A DNA stretch of 13,823 nucleotides from JBOGED01 sp050743625. Lineage in GTDB: Bacteria; Actinomycetota; Nitriliruptoria; Euzebyales; Egibacteraceae. The translations under genes were made by a program, and so were the position numbers. Position 1 is the first letter of the stretch. Each line of letters begins with the position of its first letter. The notes beneath the pieces are model-generated. The model saw nothing but the letters and a program-made list of their open reading frames with translations, made no database searches and was not told the origin of the DNA. Shown here one piece after another: positions 1-5,940 of this stretch. The stretch covers positions 1 through 13,823 of the forward strand of contig JBOGED010000388.1 of assembly GCA_050743625.1 (NCBI GenBank). Reading direction: 5' to 3'.

Positions 1-342
1 CCGGTCCGCCAACGCACCCAAGACCTCGACGTCGTCGAAGTCACGCAACAACGACAGCTCGGTAAGCTCCTGGGGAATGACGCGGATCTCGGCCCCGGTC
101 GTGGTGAACGTCACCCGACCATCACCCACGGTATAGGTCAACCGTTGGTTCACTCGATAGACCCCACCGTTGACCTGCACCCACGGCAAGAGCCGCAACA
201 GCCAACGCGAGGAGATTTCTTGCATCTGCGGCACGGTCTTGGTGGTGGTGGCCAACGCCCGGGCCGCTTGCGTGCTCAAACTCAACTGCGGCCGATCACC
301 ATTCAAGCTGACCTCAGCCGCTTCTGTTTCAGTCACAGACAC
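1..342 (-). CDS. EshA-like family 2B encapsulin shell protein (N-terminal part)
   Basis: Reading the minus strand from a GTG at 342 gives 114 codons with no stop before the left edge, so only the N-terminus is present. The start has a GGGGG ribosome-binding site at 349-353 with a 6-base spacer; a second in-frame GTG lies two codons later. The protein shows QLSLSTQAARALATTTKT, then SRWLLRLLPWVQVNGGVYRV, then NQRLTYTVGDGRVTF and VIPQELTELSLLRDF. I recognise this as the conserved N-terminus of the family 2 encapsulin / EshA group (cyclic-nucleotide-binding-domain proteins of Streptomyces, which assemble into protein nanocompartments). The cyclic-nucleotide domain and the rest of the shell fold would lie outside the window. 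In other genomes these shells are often next to a cargo gene such as a terpene cyclase, prenyltransferase or cysteine desulfurase; any such partner here would be to the left. Family call is from memory of the sequences, and is fairly secure; the link to the PKS cluster is unknown. Confidence 0.78.
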   Translation of the reverse strand, partial: MSVTETEAAEVSLNGDRPQLSLSTQAARALATTTKTVPQMQEISSRWLLRLLPWVQVNGGVYRVNQRLTYTVGDGRVTFTTTGAEIRVIPQELTELSLLRDFDDVEVLGALADR

Positions 343-729
343 AACACACCCCCAAAATTCGACACGACAACGGGATAGGCGGAAACGGCCTGCAGTTGCA
401 GAACCTAAAGAGACGCGCGAGCGAGAGCAGAAGGCCGCCCTCGTACGCAATTTCTGAGGACAGCTTTGCGTCCACAGAGCTCAAAGAGCAAGGTCTGGAT
501 GAATAGGGAATCAGCTAGCCGTGCCGGGCCGGTGGAAGTCGCCTAGTCCGGACCGCAATACTCCTCGAGTGCCGGCAAGAATTTTTGCCGGACCCAGCCG
601 CGACGCTGGTGGGACGCCTCGACCACCGTGTCGTCCCCGGCGATCCGCCGCGTCGGCCAAGGCGCGCGGCAGCCATTTAGGGCTGGATCTCGTCGACACG
701 CCCGGCCGCGGTCCCCCGATCTGCGTGTG
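343..729. other. Intergenic region, no convincing intact gene
   Basis: This 387-base gap lies between two minus-strand genes and must hold the promoter of the EshA-like gene, but I see no clear -35/-10 pair. A short inverted repeat, CTGCA-GT-TGCAG (390-401), lies about 50 bases upstream of that gene's GTG and could be an operator. A 7-bp hairpin is at 572-591. The minus-strand frame ending in TAG at 543-545 reads like a protein C-terminus (GDDTVVEASHQRRGWVRQKF, then LPALEEYCGPD) but has no start codon and I cannot name its family; it may be a gene remnant. Short open frames on both strands here have arginine- and proline-rich products typical of GC-rich noise. Confidence 0.5.
572..591 (-). 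terminator. Hairpin, possible terminator of the type II TE gene
   Basis: CCGGCAA (572-578) pairs perfectly with TTGCCGG (585-591) around a 6-base loop. It lies about 140 bases past the stop of the type II thioesterase gene in its direction of transcription. There is no T-run after it, and it falls inside the putative remnant reading frame, so a terminator role is only a guess. Confidence 0.25.
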
Positions 730-1488
730 TTACGTATAGGCTTCGAGATATCCGGCGATTTTCTTCATTACCGTCGCCTTATGAGCAATAAGATAGAAAT
801 GACCGCCTGAAAAGATGTGCATCTCGACACCGCCTTGGCCGTGCTGGCCCCACGCGCGCGCCTCGTCCACGGTGGTCTTGGGGTCTGCATCGCCGATGAA
901 CACCGAGATGGGGCAGTGCAGCGCCGGGCCAGGCAAGAATGCATAGGTCTCGATTGCCTTGTAATCGCTACGGACCGCAGGCAAGATCATGCGCAGCAGT
1001 TCCTCGTCGGCTAGCAGCGTCGCATCGGTACCGCTCAGCGACTCGAGTTCCCTAACCAAACCCTCGTCGTCACGAAGATGTACTGCGTCGCTATATGGCT
1101 TCGACGGCGCCCGCCAACTCGAGGCAAAGAGCATGACAAGAGGCGTGTTCGCCTTCTGCTCGAGCCGCCGAGCGACCTCGAAGGCGACGACTGCGCCCAT
1201 GCTGTGGCCGAAAAAAGCCAGCGGGCGATCGACGTGCAGCGGTAACACCTCGAATATGCGATCCGCCAGCTCGGGAATATTGTCGATCGGCATGTCCGCT
1301 CGGCGGTCTTGTCGGCCTGGGTACTGTACCGCGAGTACCTCGACCGCAGGGGAGAGCGAGGCGGACATGGGCCAGTAGAAACTCGCCGAGCCTCCGGCAT
1401 AAGGGAAACAGACGAGACGGCTCCTGCTCTGTGGAGCAGGGTGAAAGCGTCGGAGCCACACATCGCCATTGCCAGGTAGGGCCACCAT
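730..1488 (-). CDS. Type II thioesterase (alpha/beta hydrolase)
   Basis: A 252-aa cytosolic editing thioesterase, the usual length for the family. Such enzymes hydrolyse aberrant or decarboxylated acyl groups from PKS acyl carrier proteins and so restore stalled modules. The sequence shows the family N-terminus LVCFPYAGGSASFYWP (residues 25-40), the YPGR motif (56-59), the nucleophile elbow GHSMGA with Ser96, GDADP with the acid Asp200, and GGHFYL with His230, so the triad is complete. The frame is open to an ATG at 1572, but the ATG at 1488 is preceded by AGGAAG and gives a normal-length protein, whereas the 28 extra residues are arginine-rich and not family-like. It is transcribed divergently from the aminotransferase gene. 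Its presence within reach of a modular PKS supports a housekeeping role in that assembly line. Family call is secure; the specific partner is inferred from context. Confidence 0.93.
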   Translation of the reverse strand: MVALPGNGDVWLRRFHPAPQSRSRLVCFPYAGGSASFYWPMSASLSPAVEVLAVQYPGRQDRRADMPIDNIPELADRIFEVLPLHVDRPLAFFGHSMGAVVAFEVARRLEQKANTPLVMLFASSWRAPSKPYSDAVHLRDDEGLVRELESLSGTDATLLADEELLRMILPAVRSDYKAIETYAFLPGPALHCPISVFIGDADPKTTVDEARAWGQHGQGGVEMHIFSGGHFYLIAHKATVMKKIAGYLEAYT

Positions 1489-1492
1489 GCGT

Positions 1493-1498
1493 CTTCCT
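1493..1498 (-). promoter_or_regulatory. Ribosome-binding site of the type II TE gene
   Basis: AGGAAG on the minus strand, 4 bases upstream of the ATG at 1488. It decides the start in favour of the 252-aa product over the 280-aa frame that begins at 1572. Confidence 0.7.
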
Positions 1499-1605
1499 AC
1501 TCGCAATACATACGATGAATGATCATGCCCTCGAGCGCGGAGCAGCCTCGCACCAGCGCGCCTCGCCTCCATAGTAAACGTGTAGCCCGAGAAAGAACAG
1601 CTGCC

Positions 1606-1611
1606 TAGAAT
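1606..1611 (+). promoter_or_regulatory. -10-like box just before the aminotransferase ATG
   Basis: TAGAAT ends five bases before the ATG at 1617, so transcription would begin at or next to the start codon. No Shine-Dalgarno sequence lies in the usual window before this ATG; the nearest purine run (GAGAAAG, 1590-1596) is 20 bases away. Together this suggests a leaderless mRNA. No good -35 hexamer is visible, so the call is tentative. Confidence 0.4.
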
Positions 1612-1616
1612 GCCTC

Positions 1617-2951
1617 ATGGATACTGAACGCCTACGCGAGCTAGACCGGCGGTACCTGTGGCATCCGTATACGTACATGGACAAGTGGATGGCTGGCGAG
1701 CCGCTGGTGATCGAGCGAGCGGAGGGATGCTGGCTCGTCGATACCGATGGACGGCGGTACCTCGATGGCAGTGCTTCCATGGGGGTGAATGTGCATGGGC
1801 ACCGACGTGCCGAACTGGACGAGGCCCTGATTGCACAGGTTCAACGGGTAGCGCACACGACGACGTACCTCCTGACGCATCCCACCGCGGCGGAGCTCGC
1901 GGCGCGCCTGGTGCGGTTGGCGCCTTCTGGACTGGAGCGTGTGTGCTTCTCCGAATCCGGCTCGGCGGCGATCGAGACCGCGTTGAAGATGGCGTATGCG
2001 TATTGGCAGTTTCGCGGTGAGCCTGAGCGGACGCTGTTCGTGTTTATGGATGGCGCTTACCATGGTGACACGCTCGGAGCGACAAGCGTCGGGGTGCTCC
2101 GCGATGTCTTCTCGCCGTTGCTGTTTCCCACTCGCACGTTCGCCCAACCGTACTGCTACCGATGCCCGCTCGATCTGTCCCATCCGTCGTGTGGGCTCGC
2201 GTGTGCGGACACGCTCGAGGGTGTGCTCACTCGCGAGGGGGACCGGGTGGCGGCGGTACTCGTCGAGCCGCTCGTCCAGGGCTTGGCGGGGATCATCACG
2301 GCTCCCCACGGACATCTCGCCCGGGTCGCGGAGATCGCGCGCCGGCACGGAGTGCTCCTGATTGCTGACGAGATCTTCACGGGGTTCGGGCGTACGGGAA
2401 CGATGTTCGCGTGCGAGGCCGAGGACGTCACACCTGACCTGCTCGCGCTGGGTAAGGGCCTGACCGGTGGGTACCTGCCGCTGTCGGCCACGCTTGCAAC
2501 CGCAGAGATCTTCGAGGCGTTTCTCGGCGATGCGCGGCTGTTCTTGAACGGCAGCACCTACTCGGGCAATCCGCTTGCGACCGCGGTTGCGCTCGCGAGC
2601 CTCGACGTGTTCGAGCAGGAGGACACGGTCGGCCGCGCTCAGCCCTTGGCCGACATCCTGGCCGTGGAGCTCAAGGCATTCCAAAGCCTGAAGCACGTCG
2701 GCGACGTCCGCCAGCGCGGGATGTTCGCTGGGGTCGAGCTCGTCGCTGATCCCGCCACACACACACCGTTCCCACCTGACGCGCAGGTCAGTAAGCGGGT
2801 TTGTCACCGTGCACGTGAGCTCGGCCTGGTGATCAACTCAGTGCCTGGTGACGTCATCCAGGTGGTGCCGGCGCTCGCGATGAGCCCGGACGATCTGCGC
2901 TTGCTGGTCGCAATACTGCTGAGGGCCGTCCGCGAGGTGACCGAGGGCTGA
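1617..2951 (+). CDS. Class III PLP-dependent aminotransferase, BioA-like
   Basis: A 444-aa fold-type I aminotransferase, close in length to BioA (8-amino-7-oxononanoate aminotransferase) and resembling it at the N-terminus (YLWHPYTYM, residues 13-21). Class markers are GSAAIETALKMAYAYW, DGAYHGDTLGATSVG, the cofactor aspartate Asp251 in ADEIFTGFGRTG, and the Schiff-base lysine Lys280 in GKGLTGGYLPLS. It should move an amino group onto a ketone or aldehyde. No other biotin gene is in the window and the next gene is an SDR dehydrogenase, so a role in secondary metabolism is more likely than biotin synthesis: the pair could oxidise an alcohol and aminate it, or make an amino acyl unit. ATG 1617 is the only start that fits, as no ATG, GTG or TTG lies between it and the upstream in-frame stop at 1575. 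The SDR gene follows within 30 bases. Substrate unknown; true BioA remains possible. Confidence 0.88.
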   Translation: MDTERLRELDRRYLWHPYTYMDKWMAGEPLVIERAEGCWLVDTDGRRYLDGSASMGVNVHGHRRAELDEALIAQVQRVAHTTTYLLTHPTAAELAARLVRLAPSGLERVCFSESGSAAIETALKMAYAYWQFRGEPERTLFVFMDGAYHGDTLGATSVGVLRDVFSPLLFPTRTFAQPYCYRCPLDLSHPSCGLACADTLEGVLTREGDRVAAVLVEPLVQGLAGIITAPHGHLARVAEIARRHGVLLIADEIFTGFGRTGTMFACEAEDVTPDLLALGKGLTGGYLPLSATLATAEIFEAFLGDARLFLNGSTYSGNPLATAVALASLDVFEQEDTVGRAQPLADILAVELKAFQSLKHVGDVRQRGMFAGVELVADPATHTPFPPDAQVSKRVCHRARELGLVINSVPGDVIQVVPALAMSPDDLRLLVAILLRAVREVTEG

Positions 2952-2970
2952 AGACATGAGCGAGCGAACC

Positions 2971-2975
2971 GGAGG
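2971..2975 (+). promoter_or_regulatory. Ribosome-binding site of the SDR gene
   Basis: GGAGG, 4 bases before the ATG at 2980. It favours this start over the upstream in-frame ATG at 2956, whose best signal is a weaker GAGGG inside the end of the aminotransferase gene. Confidence 0.6.
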
Positions 2976-2979
2976 CAAC

Positions 2980-3828
2980 ATGTCGAACGGAACGCCGGTC
3001 GGGCGTCTGGAGCGCAAGGTCGCGCTGGTGACCGGGGCGGGCTCAGGGATCGGTACCGCCATCGCACGGCGCTTTCGCGACGAGGGCGCTGTCCTGATCC
3101 TGAACGATGTGAACAAGGCGGCTGTCGAAGCTGTCGCTGAGGACCTGGACGCTGTCGCGATCGTTGCGGACGTCGCCGACTCGATCGCGGTCCGTGCGAT
3201 GTTCGACCAGATCGCCCGCCTCGGGGGGCGCCTCGACATTCTCGTCAACAATGCCGGGATCAGCGGCTTCGAGCATCGCGCCGAGCTGCTCGAGGGGTAT
3301 ACCGGGCGTGTCGTGCAACGTGCAGCCGAGATCGCCAGCGGCGGGGTGATCGCGACCCACCTGGACAGCACGGTGCACACGAGTGACGAGGACTGGTGCC
3401 GGATCCTGGCAGTGCACGTCGATGGGACCTTCTTTTGCTGCCGAGCGGCCCTCGAGCTCATGGGACCCCAGCAGTCCGGCGCCATCATCAACATGGGCTC
3501 CGTGGCGGGCACGTCTGGATTGGGCGGTGGCGCTGGCTACAGCGCGGCCAAGGGCGCGATCCTCGGCTTCACGCGCGCGCTGGCCCGCGAGGTCGCCAGC
3601 CGCAATATTCGCGTCAACGCGCTTGCCCCGGGATTTATCGCCGGTACGAACATGACCGGGCCGTTTAGCCCGGAGTTCTGCCGGGTTCTCGTGGCACAGA
3701 CCCCTTTGGGGCGCGCGGGCGAGCCGGACGACATCGCCTGGGCAGCCGTCTATCTTGCCAGTGACGAGGCGAAGTTTGTCACAGGTCAGGTGCTCGCGCC
3801 GAACGGCGGCATGTACATGAGCCAGTGA
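2980..3828 (+). CDS. Short-chain dehydrogenase/reductase (SDR) with an internal insertion
   Basis: A 282-aa classical SDR, longer than the usual 245-260. It interconverts an alcohol and a ketone with NAD(P). Visible are the cofactor loop TGAGSGIG (residues 18-25), NNAG (90-93), the catalytic Ser174 in MGSVAG, Tyr187 and Lys191 in YSAAK, and the C-terminal FVTGQVLAPNGGM typical of the family. Between NNAG and the catalytic serine it has about 30 extra residues (roughly 97-130, including EGYTGRVVQRAAEIASGG), near the substrate-binding side. It lies directly behind the aminotransferase gene and is probably co-transcribed, so it may make the ketone that the aminotransferase aminates. An ATG at 2956 would add eight residues. 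It ends at a TGA followed at once by a hairpin. The SDR family is secure; substrate and cofactor preference cannot be read with confidence. Confidence 0.9.
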   Translation: MSNGTPVGRLERKVALVTGAGSGIGTAIARRFRDEGAVLILNDVNKAAVEAVAEDLDAVAIVADVADSIAVRAMFDQIARLGGRLDILVNNAGISGFEHRAELLEGYTGRVVQRAAEIASGGVIATHLDSTVHTSDEDWCRILAVHVDGTFFCCRAALELMGPQQSGAIINMGSVAGTSGLGGGAGYSAAKGAILGFTRALAREVASRNIRVNALAPGFIAGTNMTGPFSPEFCRVLVAQTPLGRAGEPDDIAWAAVYLASDEAKFVTGQVLAPNGGMYMSQ

Positions 3829-3832
3829 GAAA

Positions 3833-3846
3833 CTCAGAACTCTGAG
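3833..3846 (+). terminator. Short hairpin after the SDR stop codon
   Basis: CTCAGA (3833-3838) and TCTGAG (3841-3846) form a perfect 6-bp inverted repeat with only two bases between, starting four bases after the SDR stop. A 2-base loop means the innermost pair must open. There is no T-run. Confidence 0.35.
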
Positions 3847-3890
3847 AGCCGCGCGGATAGGCGCCAGCGGTCGGCGGTGCCGGGAAGACC

Positions 3891-3921
3891 GCAGCTTTCC
3901 TTCATAGCGAAGGAATGTTGC
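3891..3921. terminator. Imperfect hairpin, first of a related pair
   Basis: The 13-base arm GCAGCTTTCCTTC (3891-3903) pairs with 3909-3921 around a 5-base loop, with one G-T wobble and one T-T mismatch. Its left arm begins with the same ten bases (GCAGCTTTCC) as the perfect hairpin 61 bases further on. It sits in the convergent gap and could end transcription from the SDR side. Confidence 0.55.
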
Positions 3922-3951
3922 GCCCTCCGACCGATGCGCCGGCTTTAACCT

Positions 3952-3983
3952 GCAGCTTTCCTCCTTATACGGAGGAAAGCTGC
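3952..3983. terminator. Perfect 13-bp hairpin, likely bidirectional terminator
   Basis: GCAGCTTTCCTCC (3952-3964) is the exact reverse complement of GGAGGAAAGCTGC (3971-3983), with loop TTATAC. It lies 12 bases past the stop of the minus-strand dehydrogenase gene and between convergent operons, the expected place for a bidirectional terminator. No T-run follows on either strand; actinobacterial terminators often lack one. Confidence 0.75.
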
Positions 3984-3995
3984 CGTGTGACCGGC

Positions 3996-4856
3996 CTACG
4001 GATAATCGTGAAAACCGCAGCCGGTCTTTTTGCCCAAGCAGCCGTCTTCGACCATCCGTAACAGCAGTGGCGGAGGCGCATATTGCGGCTCTCTGAACTC
4101 TTCATACAAGGCAGCGGCGACTGAGGCGATTACGTCGAGCCCGATGATGTCGGCGAGCGCGAGAGGTCCTAACGGATGGGCGCAACCCAGGACCATTCCC
4201 TTGTCGATGACCTCGGCTGAGGCGAAACCGGATTCCACCATTCTGATGGCTGAGAGCAGATAGGGGATCAGGAGCGCGTTGACTAAGAAACCGGGTCGGT
4301 CAGGCGACCAGATCACCTGCTTGCCGAGCACCTCGGCGACGAACGACTCCACTCGCGCGCAGGTCTGCTCGTCAGTGAGCGACGACCCGATCAGCTCCAC
4401 GAGGGGAAGCACCGGAGCGGGACTGAAGAAATGGGTGCCGATCACGTGGTTGGCGCGGCCGGTAGCCTGCGCCAGCTTGATGATCGGGATGGATGACGTG
4501 TTCGACGCCAGGATCGCATCCGGGTCCTCGATGACTTTGTCCAGAGCGGCGAACACCTCGAGCTTCGTGGGCTCGTGCTCCCTGACGGCCTCGACAACCA
4601 GTTGCCGGTCAGCGAGATCGCCGAGATCCGTGGTGAACGAAATGCGGTTCAATGTCGCGTCCCGCGCCAACTCGGTGAGCTTTCCCTTGCGCACGCTGCG
4701 GTCGAGCGACTTGAGCAACCGCTGCTGTCCCGCCGCCATCGACGCTTCCGTTGACACCGCAATACGCACATCGAGGCCCGAGCCAGCGCACACCTCGGCG
4801 ATACCCGAACCCATGACGCCGCAGCCGACGACGCCCACACGACGGATCTCGCTCAT
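3996..4856 (-). CDS. 3-hydroxyacyl-CoA dehydrogenase (3-hydroxybutyryl-CoA dehydrogenase family)
   Basis: A 286-aa NAD(P)-dependent dehydrogenase of the usual Hbd/PaaH length. It interconverts 3-ketoacyl-CoA and 3-hydroxyacyl-CoA in the cytosol. The Rossmann loop GCGVMG is at 11-16, SNTSSIPI carries Ser121, and THFFSPAPVLPLVEL carries the catalytic pair His142 and Glu154, with Asn193 in RPGFLVN; the spacing matches known enzymes. The C-terminal dimer domain has HPLGPLALADIIGLD and ends GKKTGCGFHDYP. The ATG at 4856 overlaps the stop codon of the preceding KAS III gene (ATGA), and GGGGAGG sits 4 bases before it; the neighbouring ATG at 4859 is too close to that site. The overlap implies translational coupling, so it probably reduces the 3-ketoacyl product made by KAS III. 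It is the last gene of the minus-strand operon and is followed by a strong hairpin. Confidence 0.92.
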   Translation of the reverse strand: MSEIRRVGVVGCGVMGSGIAEVCAGSGLDVRIAVSTEASMAAGQQRLLKSLDRSVRKGKLTELARDATLNRISFTTDLGDLADRQLVVEAVREHEPTKLEVFAALDKVIEDPDAILASNTSSIPIIKLAQATGRANHVIGTHFFSPAPVLPLVELIGSSLTDEQTCARVESFVAEVLGKQVIWSPDRPGFLVNALLIPYLLSAIRMVESGFASAEVIDKGMVLGCAHPLGPLALADIIGLDVIASVAAALYEEFREPQYAPPPLLLRMVEDGCLGKKTGCGFHDYP

Positions 4857-5866
4857 CATGCCTCCCCGGATGTTCGTGCCGACCACCGCAGCAGGCATGC
4901 CCCTATCGACATGCCGCCGCCGAACCCGGCGAGCAGTACCAGATCGCCGTCCTCGAGCAAGCCCGACCGGTTCGCGTCGTCAAGTGCCACAGGAACCGAT
5001 GCGCTGCCGATATTCCCGTATTTCTCCAGTATGCGATGGGTATGAGCATCAGTGAGGCCGCTACGCTTGACCAGCTCGTTGAGTAGCGCGCCATTGGCCT
5101 GGTGAGGGACGAAGTGATCAACCTCGTCCAAGCGGAACCCAGACCGGGCGATCAGACACTCCAGCGCAGGCGGGACATTCTCCATGACGAAGTCCCTGAC
5201 CCCACGGCCGTCCATCCGAAAGTAGTGGCCGCCGGCCGCAACGGTTTCCGCGGAGCTCGGCTGCCTGCTGCCACCGGCCTCGACGCTGATGAGCCGGTGT
5301 GCGTCGCCGCGGCTCGACAGGTTGACGTCGATGATCCCCTGTCGTTCCGGCACGGAGCCGACGACCGCCGCACCAGCACCGTCCCCCAGCAGCACGGCTG
5401 TCCGGTGATCGGAGAAGTCGAGGATCCGCGAGTACACATCTGCGGCCACCACCAGCACATAGACATCCGGACGGAGGACGAGGAGGCCACGAGCCAGCGC
5501 AAGCCCGTAGACAAACCCACTGCAGACGACGTTGATGTCGAAGCAGGCGGCACCATAGGCCCCGAGTGCGTCCTGTAACAGGTACGAGGTGGGCGGCTGA
5601 GGAAAGTCGCCGGTCGACGTGGACACGATGATGTAGCCGATCCGGCCAGCGTCGATGTCGGCCTGCTCCAACGCATTCGTGGCGGCCCGCACGGCCAGGT
5701 CGGAAGTTGCCTCATCCGGTGCGGCGTACCGGCGGGACCTGATGTGCGTCTTCCGCTCGATCCATTCGGGGGTGACGCCGACGAGTTTCGCCACGGCCTC
5801 GCTCGTGACTTCTTTCTTGGGAAGGTACGAGCCTGTTGCCAGGATCCCGGCTGAGCACTTCGCCAT
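4856..5866 (-). CDS. 3-oxoacyl-ACP synthase III (KAS III, FabH-like)
   Basis: A 336-aa thiolase-fold condensing enzyme. KAS III enzymes join an acyl-CoA to malonyl-ACP or malonyl-CoA with loss of CO2 to give a 3-ketoacyl thioester. The triad is complete: Cys115 in NVVCSGF, His255 in HFVPHQAN and Asn285 in KYGNIGSAS. Trp35 in TPEWIERKTHIRSRR matches the CoA-contacting region of FabH, and GDGAGAAVV is at 161-169. I chose ATG 5866 (upstream AAGGGGA, 8-base spacer) because it starts just before the first beta strand; an in-frame ATG at 5911 would add 15 residues. Its stop overlaps the start of the 3-hydroxyacyl-CoA dehydrogenase, and the MDR reductase gene ends 74 bases upstream. With those neighbours it most likely builds a chain-extended acyl-CoA for an unusual extender or starter unit rather than serving primary fatty acid synthesis. 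Substrate unknown. Confidence 0.9.
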   Translation of the reverse strand: MAKCSAGILATGSYLPKKEVTSEAVAKLVGVTPEWIERKTHIRSRRYAAPDEATSDLAVRAATNALEQADIDAGRIGYIIVSTSTGDFPQPPTSYLLQDALGAYGAACFDINVVCSGFVYGLALARGLLVLRPDVYVLVVAADVYSRILDFSDHRTAVLLGDGAGAAVVGSVPERQGIIDVNLSSRGDAHRLISVEAGGSRQPSSAETVAAGGHYFRMDGRGVRDFVMENVPPALECLIARSGFRLDEVDHFVPHQANGALLNELVKRSGLTDAHTHRILEKYGNIGSASVPVALDDANRSGLLEDGDLVLLAGFGGGMSIGACLLRWSARTSGEA

Positions 5867-5940
5867 TGTCACGATCCCCTTTCCTGGGACGAGCACCTCA
5901 TTGCATGTCATCGGATTCCCGTCCTAACAAGACCCTCGCC

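Larger units (their letters stand above)
1489..1616. promoter_or_regulatory. Divergent promoter region between type II TE and aminotransferase genes
   Basis: These 128 bases separate two divergent genes and should carry both promoters. Toward the aminotransferase there is a TAGAAT -10-like box at 1606-1611. Toward the thioesterase, weak AT-rich candidates (TATGTAT-like) lie just upstream of its ribosome-binding site. An 8-base palindrome ATGATCAT is at 1519-1526 and could be part of an operator, but it is too short to call. Confidence 0.5.

Noticed and set aside
145..457. Two overlapping plus-strand open frames at the left end
   Set aside because: They lie largely opposite the EshA-like coding sequence, which matches a conserved family, and lack motifs.
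1488..1572. N-terminal extension of the type II thioesterase to ATG 1572
   Set aside because: The extra 28 residues do not resemble the family and the ATG at 1488 has its own ribosome-binding site.
1641..2807. 388-codon minus-strand open frame
   Set aside because: It is the antisense of the aminotransferase gene, which has all class III motifs; the shadow product is arginine-rich without family features.
4279..5055. 258-codon plus-strand open frame
   Set aside because: It lies opposite the dehydrogenase and KAS III genes, both of which have complete catalytic motifs; its product is serine/threonine/arginine-rich with no recognisable motif.
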